DNA from: Amaurobius ferox
Lineage: Eukaryota > Arthropoda > Arachnida > Araneae > Amaurobiidae
Assembly: GCA_951213105.1 (NCBI GenBank)
Contig: OX578152.1
Location: forward strand, 69,532,180-69,596,179
DNA length: 64,000 bases
Direction of reading: 5' to 3'
Below, in pieces: positions 21,454 to 34,020 of this stretch. The notes under the pieces were generated by a model. That model saw nothing but the letters and a program-made list of their open reading frames with translations, made no database searches and was not told the origin of the DNA. A program made the position numbers and the translations under genes. Each line of letters opens with the position of its first letter. The first letter of the stretch is position 1.

Positions 21454-21818
21454 ATGGATCGTTGGTTAAAATTAGGTGCTTCAAATTCACCAACCACTCT
21501 CTTACACCACAAGAAGATTTTTTGGCGGATCTTTCATCGGATTGTTCTCTAAAATTAATGTTCTCACAAGTACAATTAACTGACTCCTGGTTATCAGTAA
21601 TGGTTGACTATTCTCAACTCGCAAGAAAGGCTCTTAAGTGCTCAACTCCCTTTCCCACAACTTACTTGCGCGAAACAGCTTTCTCCCACCTGACATATTT
21701 AAAATCTAAGTTGAGAAATAGACTTGAAGTTGAAGGTGATTTAAGACTGAAATTATCAGACATTAAACCAAATATTACTAAGCTAATTGCAAGAAAGCAG
21801 CATCACTGTTCACACTAA
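21454..21818 (+). pseudogene. hAT transposase, N-terminal start fused to C-terminal dimerisation segment
   Basis: ATG at 21454 opens MDRWLKLGASNSPT, the usual start of ZBED-type hAT transposases, and soon stops. The sequence then continues in another frame as the C-terminal part: DFLADLSSDCSLKLMF, DSWLSVMVDYSQLARKALKC, FPTTYLRETAFSHLTYLKSK and LRNRLEVEGDLRLKLSDIKP, ending HHCSH. The TTYLcE.aFS...KsK.RnRL motif is the hAT dimerisation domain. The BED zinc finger and the catalytic core are deleted. The family's usual length is around 600 residues, against about 120 here. Confidence 0.85.
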
Positions 21819-21944
21819 ATTGTGCTTGTTGTACATATCCAATAGAAACATGCCCTTGCAATATGGTTTTAAGGGGTCCGCGAAATTTATTTTTTCTCTG
21901 AGGGGGTCCGCGGACCTGAAAGTTTGGGAACCACTGCGTGTATT

Positions 21945-23085
21945 ATATTTTTGTAGGAAGTTATGAAAATTAGCTTTTCATACAGCCCCTCTATTTAGAA
22001 ATGTCAAATTACATAAATGTTATCCATACCGTATATAGTATAACGGAAAAGCGATCCAATTTGACATAGTTATCATTAATTAAAATTTTCAATGGGAAAT
22101 GAAGAGTCTTCCACAAATTAACTTTAATTTCAAATAGTTACTAAAACTTTTACCACTTCTTCACATCTATTTTATGCAGATATTTCAATAAAGCTATTGT
22201 GTCATTATTATGTCGATTCACAGTTTGTATTTCAACATCCAAGTAACTCACATATCTTCTGTAGAAAACAAAAAATACAAAATACATACAATATATTTAT
22301 TGGAAAGTTAATAGGGTCATAAAGTTACAATGCTTGCAAGACAGTGACTTACAAAACTTTCTTGGAGAGTAAGCAGGCATATTAGTTAGGTCACAACAAT
22401 TGTTTCAAAGGCAGTATGAGCCCTTAACAACTACTAAGAACGAACTGTTTGCTTGCTGAATGAACATTTTCTTCTTATTCTTGACTGCGCTTATTTAGGG
22501 CGTATCAAAGGCGTTTCTGTATTATTTAAGTAGTGGGCACTTATTTAAGATCCGTGCAACACCAGATAATTTGTTCTAGTATTTAATAATTTTAGGTAGT
22601 CCAAGCTATTATTACATGACATATTTACAATGCAGTACATTACTAGTATCAAATACTATACTAGTGTCAAATACTATACTAGTATCAAATCGTGTTAAAA
22701 ACAGAGAAACTAATTATCACTGTAATATAGCCATTTATATATTTATTTAAAAAAAAAATTGCATTAAAATTAATTAATATAGATTTAAAAACTGATTAAC
22801 ACATTTTGTTATAAGATATTCTGTAAGACGTGCTTTGTTGAGTATTTCTTAGAACTGAAATCCTGAAAGAGTAAAATAATTTCTGTTAGATTCGTTGCCA
22901 TTTAGATAGCATCTGTAAGTGTCTTAGAATTTTAAGAGTCGTATATTTAGATGCCTAAATACACAATTCTTAGTTTTGAATATTAATTTTAGGGAAAACA
23001 TAATGGTTTTAGTTTTCATATATAATTAAAATTAAAAGTGTACATGACTTTCATGTACGAAGACTAATAAAACTCAAAATCTTAG
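21945..23085. other. AT-rich intergenic sequence
   Basis: Contains a copy of the inverted-repeat outer end (22360-22440) and three copies of a roughly 20-bp unit with ACTAGTATCAAATACTAT (22640-22692). No gene recognised. Confidence 0.5.
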
Positions 23086-23870
23086 CCCGGGGCGGAGAGG
23101 AAAATTGAAATCGGACAACATTAAGTTTTGTCCAATCATCGACATTTTGACTAAAAAGACAAAATATATTCCATCTTCTTAGTACTATAAATGTGCAAAT
23201 ATTCAGCTTTCTAGGTCATCAGGAGGTTTCTAGAGGGTCTAAAAATGTTTCTCGAAAAAAAAAAAAATTCTCCATACCCGGGGGGTAAAACGAAAGTCCG
23301 GTTCCGTTAGGTTCTGTACCGTAGTCGATACTATAAGTTTGCTAAGATTCTGGCTTCTAGATCAAAGGAGGGCTTCTGCAGAATCTGAAAGTACTGTCAA
23401 TCCCCCTCCCTAATTTTTTCAACTCCAGAGGGTAAATCGAAAATCCGGCTCCGTTAGGTTTTGTATCGTAGTTGATACTATAAGTTTACTAAGATAGCCT
23501 TCGAGACAGTGTTTCTTTCAGGACTTTTTGGCCGAGGGGGAGGGGGGGGGGCAAGTTTTCTGTTTGCCCTATATAAATATATCTAAATGCTGTTACAGAT
23601 AGAAACTAGATTAACATAAAATGCCTTCGGGGTGCTTCGCCCCTTCTCCAGGGGGTATACCTGAAAGAAACACTATTACTAGGTCAAAGAATGGGCTTCC
23701 GGAGAATCCGAAAGTACTTTTAATCTCCTTCTCCCATTTTTTTCCAACGTCAGGGGGGGGGGGGGGATCTAAAGTCCGTTAGATTCTGTACCGTAGTCGC
23801 TACGATAAGAGTACAGAGATTCGGCCTTCTAAGTCACCAAGGGGACTTCTGAAGGGTCTAGAAGGACAAA
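23086..23870. repeat. diverged tandem repeat field 1
   Basis: GTCCGGTTCCGTTAGGTTCT followed by GTACCGTAGTCGATACTATA recurs at about 23297, 23441 and 23773, each followed by TTCTA and AAGGRGGGCTTC blocks. Long G-runs (23537 and 23753) occur. Units are GC-richer than the background. An inverted word CTTCGGGGTGCTTCGCCCC is at 23624. Confidence 0.7.
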
Positions 23871-23929
23871 AAACATGTTAAACAGTTACATGTATAAATA
23901 TGCTTTAAAATGATAAGTTTAAATTGTAT

Positions 23930-24085
23930 CATAGGCGTAGCCAGGAACTTGAAAAGGGGAATGGTCAAGTGCTGAACTTCATTTACCAATATGAGCCCCT
24001 TTAAAAAATATTTCAATTTTTTCACCATCGGTTGATGGGGAGGTCTTATGACCTCACCCTTGCCTAAGCCACTGAATTCTATACA
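23930..24085 (-). repeat. inverted unit related to tandem field 2
   Basis: Minus strand ends in CAAGTTCCTGGCTACGCCTA, the same word that recurs in direct orientation in 24640-26060. Confidence 0.5.
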
Positions 24086-24523
24086 TACTCCGTGGTTCAA
24101 AATATTACTAATAACATGACTAAACATTTTTTTTGTTTTAAATATTTATTTTACAATAATCCGAGCTGATTTGAAACATTAGAAAGTAACCCAATTCATT
24201 ACCGATTTCACGTATGGATAAAACTTGCACTCGCCAACTATTTTGTATTAGACCATTAAATAATTGTAAATGCACATTAAATATTACTTTTCCACAATTT
24301 TGAGCTAGCTGTATTTTTTCCCTCGTTAGAACTAATCATTTTCATTAGAAAGTTTAGGAGAATCAGCAACAGATGGGACCCTCAATGTGGCCACAATCAT
24401 TTGCGGTTCTCATTTCACCTCCACCCCCAACAATGTCAGGTCACCTCCCGGTATTCCATCTTCCTAGACATAGAATATGGTACTCTGTGTTCCTACGTCC
24501 TAAGAGGTACCTTACCATTTCGG

Positions 24524-24546
24524 GTAGGTCGGACGGTCTGGATCGA
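24524..24546 (+). repeat. short SINE-tail-like match
   Basis: GGTAGGTCGGACGGTCTGG is the complement of the SINE 3' end. Only this end is recognisable. Confidence 0.3.
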
Positions 24547-24599
24547 GCGAAAGAAAGTCCATAGTCCAATAATTTCTTTTGTTACAACATATTCTCAAT

Positions 24600-24891
24600 T
24601 TCTTTTATTGGCTAAACATGCATATTAGTTTTCCACTAACCTCTTTCCCCCAATTTGGTAGTCGACCTACCTCTTTTCGAGTTCCTGGCTACGTCTATAG
24701 TGTTAAGTGATTATCTAGTGCTACTGCTACCTCGTTTTGATAATAAATTGCTTATACGCAAATTTGATCGTGCGCAAATTTTACAAAATGAAGTCAGGCA
24801 ACACAAACAAACCAAATTAACAGCTGTATTATTTACGGACAAAGATCCCATCTTTATCAAATAATTAGTTCATTTTAATTGCTTTAGAGAA

Positions 24892-24926
<35 letters not shown>

Positions 24927-26060
24927 CAAAATGGGTATTTAAAAAAAAAACAAAAAAAAAAACGATTTGTGGATGAAAAGAAAATCACAAACTTGCAAAT
25001 TAACTTATTATCCCTTTATATACAACTACTTTATTATGAATATTCTAACTATTCCTCATACTTCGCTCGCTTGATGCGGCAATTACTATCCTGATTCCTT
25101 ACCTGATACCTGATTCCTTACTGCGGCCTTACATTCTGATTCTTCTCCCAAAAAGGCTGTTCGCTCTCCGTACTCAATAAATAATCTGAGACAATTTATT
25201 CCTAGTCATATAACTACTTTTAGTAGATTCAATATGCCCCCTCCCCCATTGGCTAATCAATTACATTTTTCATTTAGAGGCCATATTGGGAATTAACTCC
25301 TCTCACTTCCCCACTTACATTCGATCGTAGATCTCACTCTTTCCTAGATCCTCGCTACGCTTGTAGTGTAAACTTACTACACGATCATTTTGTGTTGGTT
25401 ATGATAGTGATTTTAGTTGAATAAATAGTCAGAGAACACAAGTTCATAGATTCATATTTCTTGTATTACATATTCTATAAGCCCCCCCTCCCCTATTGCC
25501 TAAAGATATACATTACTTTTCTATAGAGGTTATATTTAAAAACAAAAAACGAAAACCTGCTCTATTACATGCACCGATTCGATCATCGATCTCCCCCTTC
25601 CGAGGTCATGGCTACGCTTATGGAGTAAACTGACTACACGATCATTTTGTGATAAATCGTTTATGGTAGTATTTTTAGTTGAATAAAAAGTCTGAGACAA
25701 CTTATTCATCGTCATATAACTACCTTCAGTAAATTCAGTAAGCCCCCCTCCCTTATTGGCTATTCAATTATATTTTTCATATAGTGGCCATATTGAAAAA
25801 AGCAATTCCACTCACTTCCCCTACTCTCATTAGGTCGTAGACCTCACCTTTCCAAGATCCTAGCTACACCCATAGTGTAACTTGACTGTTGCTACCTTTT
25901 TTTACAATAAAACAAATTCATAGTCCTATCCCCTTTGCTAAATCTTTTCTATTTCCCCCATTGGCTAAGCGTGTACATTAGTTTTCTACTGGCCTCTTTC
26001 CAGAAGTTGTTCGTGGACATTATTATTTTCGAGTTCCTGGCTACGTGGCGTCAAATGGCT
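24600..26060. repeat. diverged tandem repeat field 2, units of about 250 bp
   Basis: Units recur with CCCCCCTCCCYTATTGGCTA, TTTCATATAGTGGCCATATT, CTAGATCCTCGCTACGCTTG and a following TGTAAACTTACTACACGATC. Copies start near 24640, 25220, 25480, 25740 and 25960. A (AT)n run at 24896-24922 interrupts. Any reading frame here is incidental. Confidence 0.7.
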
Positions 26061-26556
26061 ATATAAATATAATGTGCAACAAATAGTATCCAATGCATAA
26101 ATATGTTAAAATAAAATTTTTATATGGTTTAATGATGAGATAAACTCTTTTACTTCATTTCTAAAATTAAAAATGTTAATTTGAATAAAAAAAATATATA
26201 TCCGATTTTAGGTTAAAAAAGAATCACGAACTTGTCATTAATGATTTTATGAATATTTTGATCTGACTATTCTCTTATATTCCAGTAGGTCTAGGGCTCC
26301 CAAATATATAGTAGCTAGAAGAATATAGGAGTTCGTCTGCATTATCACCAGACTTTCAGCAATCAACTAGTCGTGTCTGGTGGTTTTCTGATTCTATCCC
26401 GGCGGAGGCTCTGCAGTCCCTTGACTGTATTTAGCCAGAGATGGTTTTAATCACAGTTGTGATTTTAATCAGGAAGCTAAAAGCAAAAAATCTATAAGAG
26501 AGTGTCAAAAAGTTATAAGCTCCTCCAGCTTTATAGTTTTAAGTTAGTGAGCGAGT
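26061..26556. other. AT-rich sequence upstream of the small ORF
   Basis: No repeat recognised. 26505-26550 contains AAGTTATAAG and CTTTATAGTT, weak TATA-like words. Confidence 0.4.
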
Positions 26557-26769
26557 ATGCGATGTGGCTTGCAAATTCTGTATTGTTTGATATGTGTATT
26601 TTCGGAGTATCCAGTTAATGGATTTAACTATACTTCTACATCAAAATTTGTAAAAGATTACTTAGTTTTACTAAATTACTTGACTAGTGAAATTCGAGAC
26701 ATTAGTGACGTTAAGAACTTCGGCGACATTATGTTGTGTCCTCAGATCCGTTCTGTGGCTGATGCTTAA
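26557..26769 (+). CDS. possible small secreted protein, unknown
   Basis: ATG at 26557, 70 codons, TAA. Residues 4-16 (GLQILYCLICVFS) are hydrophobic after a short basic start, like a signal peptide, with a possible cut after VNG. The remaining about 48 residues are mixed (FNYTSTSKFVKDYLVLLNYL..., ending RSVADA) and contain only one Cys, which argues against a knottin or cystine-rich peptide. AATAAA signals follow at 26879 and 26926. It lies 410 bp before the zinc-finger gene on the same strand. I do not recognise a family. It could be an exon of a longer gene or chance. Confidence 0.3.
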   Translation: MRCGLQILYCLICVFSEYPVNGFNYTSTSKFVKDYLVLLNYLTSEIRDISDVKNFGDIMLCPQIRSVADA

Positions 26770-27179
26770 AATATAAACAAAATTCAGCAGTAAATTCCGA
26801 GCAACGCTTGTTTATTTATCTCTAACAGAAAATAACTTGTATTTATTTTGATCTCTACTAACAGGCTTATTGCCAGAAAATAAAGCGCGATCTTTTGTTT
26901 GCAGAATTCTGAATTTCCTGTGTTCAATAAAATATGTTTCATGTTATAATTGTTTTTTAAATATATTGTTTATTTGATGAGTGTCTAAAGCTCATTATTC
27001 AGTATTAGAGGATTATTTCATCAGTAGTATAAAGAGAGTGAATAAGAAGAATCGAACAGAAATACATGACATATATTCAAGCTAAAAAAATGGAAAACCT
27101 TATACATACAATTTCTGCCATTCGTTTCCCCAAGAAAATTTAATTGAACATTACCTTTTACGTACTCTATACCACAGAG

Positions 27180-28522
27180 GAACAATTTGCATGTGAAATA
27201 TGTCAGAAAAAATTTGTGCAAAAGAGTGTATTAATTCGCATAAAATGTTGCACAATGTGGAGAAACCATATATTTGCAACATTTGCCAGAAATCATTTAC
27301 TCAAGAATATTATTTAAACCAACACTTGTTTACACATTCTAAAGAGAAATCATTTGTATGTGAAATATGTCAAAAATCATGTCTTAATAAAGCAGATTTA
27401 GATCAACATTTGCTTACACATACTGGTGAAAAACCATTTGTATGTGAAATATGCAAGAAGTCATATATGTGGAAATTAAGTTTAGATCAACATTTGCGTA
27501 CACATACTGGTGCTAAACCATTTGTATGTGAAATATGTCAGAAATCATTTTCTAGGAAATTAAATTTAGATCAACATTTTCTTACACATACAGGTGAGAA
27601 ATCATTTCTATGTGAAATACGCCAAAAGTCATTTGCTAGGAAAAAAAGTTTAGATAAACATTTGCTTACACATACAGTTAAGAAACCATTTCTATGTGAA
27701 ATATGTCAGAAAACATTTTCTAGGAAAGCAAATTTAGATCAACACTCAATTACACATACTGGTGAAAAACCATTTGTATGTGAAATATGCCAGAAATCAT
27801 ATACATGGAAATTAAATTTAGATCAACATTTGGTTACACATACTGGTAAGAAACCATTTCTATGTGAAATATGTCAGAAATCATTTTCTAGGAAAGCAAA
27901 CTTAGATCAACATTTAGTTACACATACTGGTGAGAAACCATTTGTATGTCAAATATGCCAGAAATCATATACTTGGAAATTAAATTTAGATCAGCATTTG
28001 CTTACACATACTGGTGAAAAACCATTCGTATGTGAAATATGTCAGAAGTCATTTACTAGGAAAATAAATTTAGGTCGACATTTGCTTACACATACTGGTG
28101 AGAAATCATTTTTATGTGAAATGCGTAAAACATCATTTGCTAGGAATATAAATTTAGATACAAATTTGCTTACACATACTAAAAAGAAATCATTTCTATG
28201 TGAAATATGTCAGAAATCATTTTCTAGCAAATCAAATTTAAATCAACATGTGCATGCACATAATGGTGAGAAACCATTCGTATGTGAAATATGCAAGAAA
28301 TCATATACCTGGAAATTAAATTTAGATCAACATTTGCTTACACATACTGGTAAGAAACCATTTCCATGTGAAACATGCAAGAAATCATTTGCTAGGAAAA
28401 CAAATTTAGATCAACATTTACGTACACATACTGGTAAGAAGCATTTTAAATGTGAAATTTGTCAAACATCATTTGCTGCAAAAAAAATTTTAGCTCAGCA
28501 TTTGCTTACACATAATTGTTGA
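27180..28522 (+). CDS. C2H2 zinc-finger protein, 15 tandem fingers, frameshifted N-terminal finger
   Basis: The open frame (27200-28522) encodes about 20 residues and then 15 perfect 28-residue C2H2 repeats of type KPFxCEICQKSFxxKxNLDQHLxTHTGE. Such proteins bind DNA in the nucleus, each finger reading about three bases. Thirteen fingers keep all four zinc ligands. Finger 5 (CEIR) and finger 11 (CEMR, and Asn for the first His) do not. Two finger types alternate: SRKANLDQ (contact residues R,A,N,Q) and TWKLNLDQ (W,L,N,Q), most clearly in fingers 6-9. That shows recent duplication of two-finger units. Another finger (EQFACEICQKKFVQKSVLIR) lies just upstream in a different frame, so the ATG at 27200 is probably not the native start. 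No KRAB, ZAD or BTB domain is seen. An AG at 27178 could be an acceptor. Confidence 0.85.
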
Positions 28523-29395
28523 CGAGAAATTCTTTTTCTCTCTCTGAAATATATCAAAAAACTTTTGCTAGGAAAAGAAGTTTAGATAAACAATACTGTG
28601 CACACACTGGTAGAGAATCTATGCATGTGAAATATGCCAGAAATAATTTTCTCAGAAAACAAAGTGTGATCGACATTTGCTTACACATACTGGTGAGAAA
28701 CCAGTATGTATTTTGTTTGCAAAATATGTCAAAAATCATTTGCTGTGAAAAGACATATCGACATTTGCTTACACATTCTGGTGACAAGATTATGTAACAT
28801 ATGACTAAAATTATTTGCTATAAAAAAAAATACTTTGTTGGCCATTTGACACTACATTTATTAGTGAGAAGCCATTTGTGAAATATGTTAAAAATCATTT
28901 GCAGCAAAAAGATATGTAGTTTGTAGTTTAGTATTTGCTTACATGTAACTGAAATGTATCCTAAAGCATTTCCTTGCATATACTCATGAGAAATTACTTG
29001 TACATGAAATGTTAAACTATTTGCTTTGAAAATATATTTAGATATTTGCTTAAATGCCCTTACGTGGTGAGAAGCCATTTATATATGTGAAATTTGTCAG
29101 AACTCATTTTATATGAAAGTTTATTTAAATAGTGTGAAATACGTTTAATATCATTTGCTCGAAAATATGATTTTATATATTTTATTCAAATTATATTCAT
29201 TCAAATTATATTTATTTATTTATTTTATTAAAAGATCTGACAGATATTTGTTTGCACATACTGGTGAGATGTCATTTGTATGAGAAATATGTCAATAATC
29301 ATTTTAATATAAAATAAGTCTAGATCAATATTTGCTGAAATGTACTTGTTTGGCGAAAACCTTTTATATATGTGAAAAATCATTTGCTATGATAC
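28523..29395 (+). pseudogene. decayed zinc-finger tail
   Basis: After the stop the 84-bp pattern continues as broken fingers: EIYQKTFARKRSLDKQ, CAHTGRESMHVKYARNNF, TGEKPVCILFAKYVKNHLL-like text in shifting frames, HLLTHSGDK, and scattered GAAATATGTCA and GCACATACTGGTGAGA words as far as about 29395. The array was once at least twenty-odd fingers long and its 3' part has decayed through indels and stops. Confidence 0.75.
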
Positions 29396-30290
29396 CTAAT
29401 ATAAATTCATATTTTATTTGCTTGACACCATAAATCCTGCCTAAAGCAACCACCAGGGCTGGATTTATGATTAGGTGAAGCTAAGCTGAGGATCAGTGGC
29501 GAAGCATGCAGCAAATTTGGAGAGATTGCGTCTACACAAACAACATGATACCCAGCAACTCTCGTTTTAATTATACGTTATTCAATATATTTTATAAACT
29601 TATTTACTAATGTTAGTGAATAAAATGAGAAATATACATGAACATATTTATTAATAACATCACAAACAGGCATAGACTCAGACATATGCATAACAAGCAC
29701 ATCTACATTTCTAGGAACATGTAAACATCACTGCGGTGTTGCCACACACACAAAGGTAATTTCAGAATTGACATTAAGTGGCTCATGCATCAGCACCTAT
29801 TTCTGAAATTATTTAGAATGTTGGACGACTGGAAAGAAATTTACTGGGTGGCAGTTGTTTAGGTAAACACTGTATCCCTAGATTCTCTTCATGCTTGCTA
29901 CAGCTGTGGATTAGGGCTGCAAGGCTAGGGGTGTGTGTGTGTCATGTATGGTGTTATATTATTATTTAATATTAAATTTTATTTTGGTCTATGCTGAGAT
30001 TGTTAAAAAGTTAATGAAAAATAATAATAACAGATTTTTACTTTTATGAATTCTTTACTTACATTTCTTTTTTTGAGTAAAAAATGATTCCTTAATCTTT
30101 AGTCATTTGTAATGTTCAACAGTTGCCATTTCTTCAAATCATTTTCCTACTCTCCATTTATAGTTTTATAAGGAAAAAAAGAAATGTGTCCAAAGGCTTT
30201 TCCTGTAGATTCACAAATTTTTAATTGGTGGGAAAACAATAATACAGTTTATGTTATTATAGATCTCACTGAAAATCAATAGGTTTATTT
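29396..30290. other. AT-rich sequence with a hAT-like end
   Basis: CAGGGCTGGATTTATGATTA at 29454 resembles a common hAT terminus, with CATAAATCCTGCC just upstream inverted. No partner end was found. Confidence 0.35.
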
Positions 30291-33200
30291 TTGTTACTGA
30301 TTACATGATAACTACTAAACGATATTTTCCCCATTTTAGATCATAAACATGCAATATCTTAAGAATGGCATATGTTATTCTGAAAATTATGACATTCATT
30401 TACTTTTAAATAAAAAAACGCATACACAAAATGATTTTTACAATAAACTGCAACAAAATTATATTTTTATAGTATTTTTTTAATCTGAAATAAATGTTTG
30501 TATCATGAAAGATATTTCCATGGTTTGAGCTCCCCCAATAATCAATGAGTTAGTGGCATTCATTACATTGAAAAATTGCACAAAATTTTATTCTATTTGC
30601 TTTATTTGTTCCAGAAATATATTGCTAAATGCAGAAAGAAAATGAAGTTTCTGATATTTTGAGAATGGCCTCTTGATTATTTTAAAATAATAAATAATTG
30701 CATCTATTCATTTCAGGTGGACAGTATGTACACATACAAAGCATTTACTTATTTGTTAATAGTGAGTTTATTTTATTTTTTCCAATGAAGATAAAAAACA
30801 TGAAATATTTCAAGAACGACACATGCTATCATCTTATAAATGACGACATTTACATTTGAATAAGAATCACATATTAAATATCTATTAACATTTTATGCAA
30901 CATTATGTTTTTTAATGCTCATTTAATGTTTTAAAATAAATGTTCGAAACATGGAGGGATTTCTTCAAAAAATGAATAGGCCTCTGATGCTTATTGATTG
31001 AAATAATCGCACCAAATTTTATTCAATTTGCTCAATTTGTTTGAAAGATATAGCACTCCATGTAGAAAAATTAAGAGGCTAATATCTTGAGAGCATAGTG
31101 AGTTTATTGTATTTTTTCTAAATTGTTCCATTTAGGATTTAAAACCTATAATATCTCAAGAACGGTGCAACTCAACATCTTATGTTGACATTCACATTAA
31201 AAAGCTGATGGCATATTAAATATCTATTTTTTTAACATTTTCATATGTTATTATGTGTTTATTACTTTGTTTTTCAATTTTTAGAAAATATGATAGTAAA
31301 GATAAGGGTCTTCCTTTGGTACATTCAATCCGAAAGGCAATAGGTCTTTGCCATTTTCCAATTGAAATAATCATACCAAATTTCATTTGATAAATCAACT
31401 TGTTTTAAAGATATTTTACCCACAGAGAGATAGACACACAGTTAAAAATGGTTGATTTGTATTCAGGGATTCCCAAAATGTGTATATCCATCAAAATACA
31501 AAGTTTTGATTTTTGACTTGCTTCAATTATTTTTATATATAGTCATAAACTATGTGCTGTAAGCTACAGAACAGTAAAAATATTAGACATGGATATACAT
31601 ACTACTAGGGGATGGTTATACTACATGGATATACTACTTTCTTAGGCAGCTTGTATCACATTTATGCTACATGCTAGTGAAACCATAGAAATTTAGCACA
31701 TACAGCATTTTAATACCATCTGGGTCTATTCCCCCCCCCCCCCTCCCCTCCCCAGTGTTTACACTCATAGTTAAAATAAGCAAGAAAAACAAACATGTAT
31801 TATATAACAGATTAAAATAGTGTTTTATATTTGCATATCCATTTAATTTGGGGGGGCATCTATATTTTAGTTATGACAGCTAAAATACATAATACAAAAT
31901 AGATATAATTTAATATGCGGAGAAGAAGACAAATATTGCTAAATTCTTATGCATAGATAAAGACACCATATGTACAAATTTGTTTTAGCAATCCTTCACA
32001 CTATAGTACAGAAAATAGAAATATATCGAAATTGATCAGAATATGAAAAGTTAGTTGGTACGAATAAAACTGCCTACTGCACAATATTTTATATGAGTAT
32101 TCCACCAACTAATCAACGAAGTATTTTTTGAAAAGCGAATATGAGGAAACCGAAGTCATGTGCCACACAAGCACATTCTACTATTAGTTCAGTCATAGAG
32201 TACTTGTCTGGAGTGGTTCTAAATTTGTGTACTGTAGTCTGACGAAGACTTCAGACGAGCCCTTGTTCAGTGTTGTCGAGTCTGGTATATTAAAATGAAC
32301 ATTGTGTGGTAATCAACTGTTTTTGTACCCATTAGGTCTTAATCTAGGACCATGAGTATGATAGCCCAATGCTATAAGGTTATGTCAAAATATATCTTCA
32401 GGAACAAACTTATAATTCAGGTAGTGATGCCTAGCATGGTCGATTGATGTTGGAAGGTGTGAAGTCACTGCTTTAATTGTATACGTACAAACATTTGATA
32501 GACTTAAAAAAAAATGGATAACTTTGTTAATCCCAAGAAAAGCCTTTGCCTCAAATTAGAAGGAGGAGATTCTGAGGTTCTTTTATATGGCCAGAATAAC
32601 TCAGTAGGACAGTGGCATATGTTGAAAATGATTTTGGGAAATATTCATGCCACTTGTTTGTATGTGACCCTAATTTTTCCATAATATAGCCTAATAAAAC
32701 AGGCTTTTTCTGGAAAAGTTTATTTCCCACTAAAAATATATATTTATGATCACTGTCTAGCGATGGTGAGAATTTTGATTTCAATTAGTTCCAAACAAAT
32801 ACATGAATTAATTGGAGTAACACAATATACTCTATTTCATTTTCATTTAAAATTTGAAAGTAAATGTTCTGATCTCAACTCATTTTTGGTTGAAAGTACT
32901 TAAAAAGTATCCACTCATTTTATAATGTTGATCATTTAAATTTTATGATCTTTTCATTTTAGAATAAAATATGTGCAATATCTTTTTGAACGGTACAAGA
33001 TATATATATATTTGCATCCTAAATGATATTCACTTACAAATGAATAATTTTATTAAAATGGCTAATTTCATAAAATTTTTCAATGCAATTATTTTTTATA
33101 ATGTTATTTTTATTATCAAATCAGAAAATGTTTGAAAGATTGAGTATACTTTTCCCTTGTCCAGTCTCTCTCAATGTTCAACAGTCAAAATGTATCCTTC

Positions 33201-34020
33201 ATGTAAATAGTCAATGTATAGATTATATTGTTTTTCTAATTATGGAAATTAAAGTTCAATAAAAATATTAGCTCTAGTGTACCTGATATTGGAACTAATC
33301 ATTAAATGGGAATTACAAAATTTTTTTTGTCAGCTTTTATGTTTTTTCACAGACTTTTATGTTTTTACAGACTATTGCTGGACTGTCACAAGGAATGCCC
33401 CATAGATGTACACTACAAACAAGTTTAATGGAAACAACTCACATAAGTACAGCATTTTCTTCAAAATTTCCACAAATTTATAATTTTATAATTTTTGAAA
33501 GTTAAGAATAGTTCCAAATAATGTCGCTGATTTTAATGTATGGAAATTAAGAAAAAAAAATATTAATGTGTTTTATTTTAACATGTTCGTACTATATTTC
33601 AATAACATTAAGTATGTACTATGTTTCTAGAACTGCAGTAGTATAATTTTTTCACAGCCATGTTTTGTCTTAATGTATAAAAATAAATAGGAAAGTGCAA
33701 AATTATAAAGTATACAAATTGTTGTGTAATCAATGAGCTGCATAATTTTACTGATGGAAATAACCATACGAAATTTTATTTGAATTGCTTAATTTGTCGT
33801 TTTGTTCATTTGAATTGCTTAATTTGTCACTTTGTTCATTTGAATTGTTTAATACAGTCACTTGCTTAATACAGTTACTTAATACAGTCACTTGATACAG
33901 TCACTTGATACAGTCGACATGTACAGAGACGCAATTGAAAAATCATTTGATTTGTATTCAGGAATGCTCAAAAATGTTTAAATTCGTCCAAATCAGAGAG
34001 TTGAATTTTTGATCTGCACC
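30290..34020. repeat. diverged satellite-like repeat, units of about 380-400 bp
   Basis: A unit with the core AATATCTCAAGAACGG, CATATGTTAT, GACATTCACATT, AATAATCATACCAAATTTCA and TTTGATAAATCAACTTG recurs at about 30350, 30800, 31140 and 32970, with partial units near 31440 and 33760-34010. The last ends share TTGATTTGTATTCAGG. C-runs (31730-31745) and short tandem repeats (33785-33920, TTTGAATTGCTTAATTTGTC and TACAGTCACTTGA) are embedded. No coding sequence. Confidence 0.6.

Larger units (their letters stand above)
20928..21936 (+). mobile_element. internally deleted hAT element (ZBED-type)
   Basis: Terminal inverted repeats CAGTGGTTCCCAAACT (left) and AGTTTGGGAACCACTG (right), each followed inward by GGGGGTCCGCG-type sequence. 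Imperfect flanks (CTGTATCA and CGTGTATT) are compatible with an old 8-bp hAT duplication. Inside are a promoter-like block and the two ends of a hAT transposase. At about 1.0 kb it is far below a full hAT length. Confidence 0.88.

Noticed and set aside
24373..24864. Small plus-strand frames of 63-75 codons
   Set aside because: They fall in or next to the tandem repeat field and share no family features.
27200..27202. ATG at 27200 as the true start of the zinc-finger protein
   Set aside because: A further finger precedes it in another frame, so the ATG is an internal Met codon in shifted frame context; the real start was not found.
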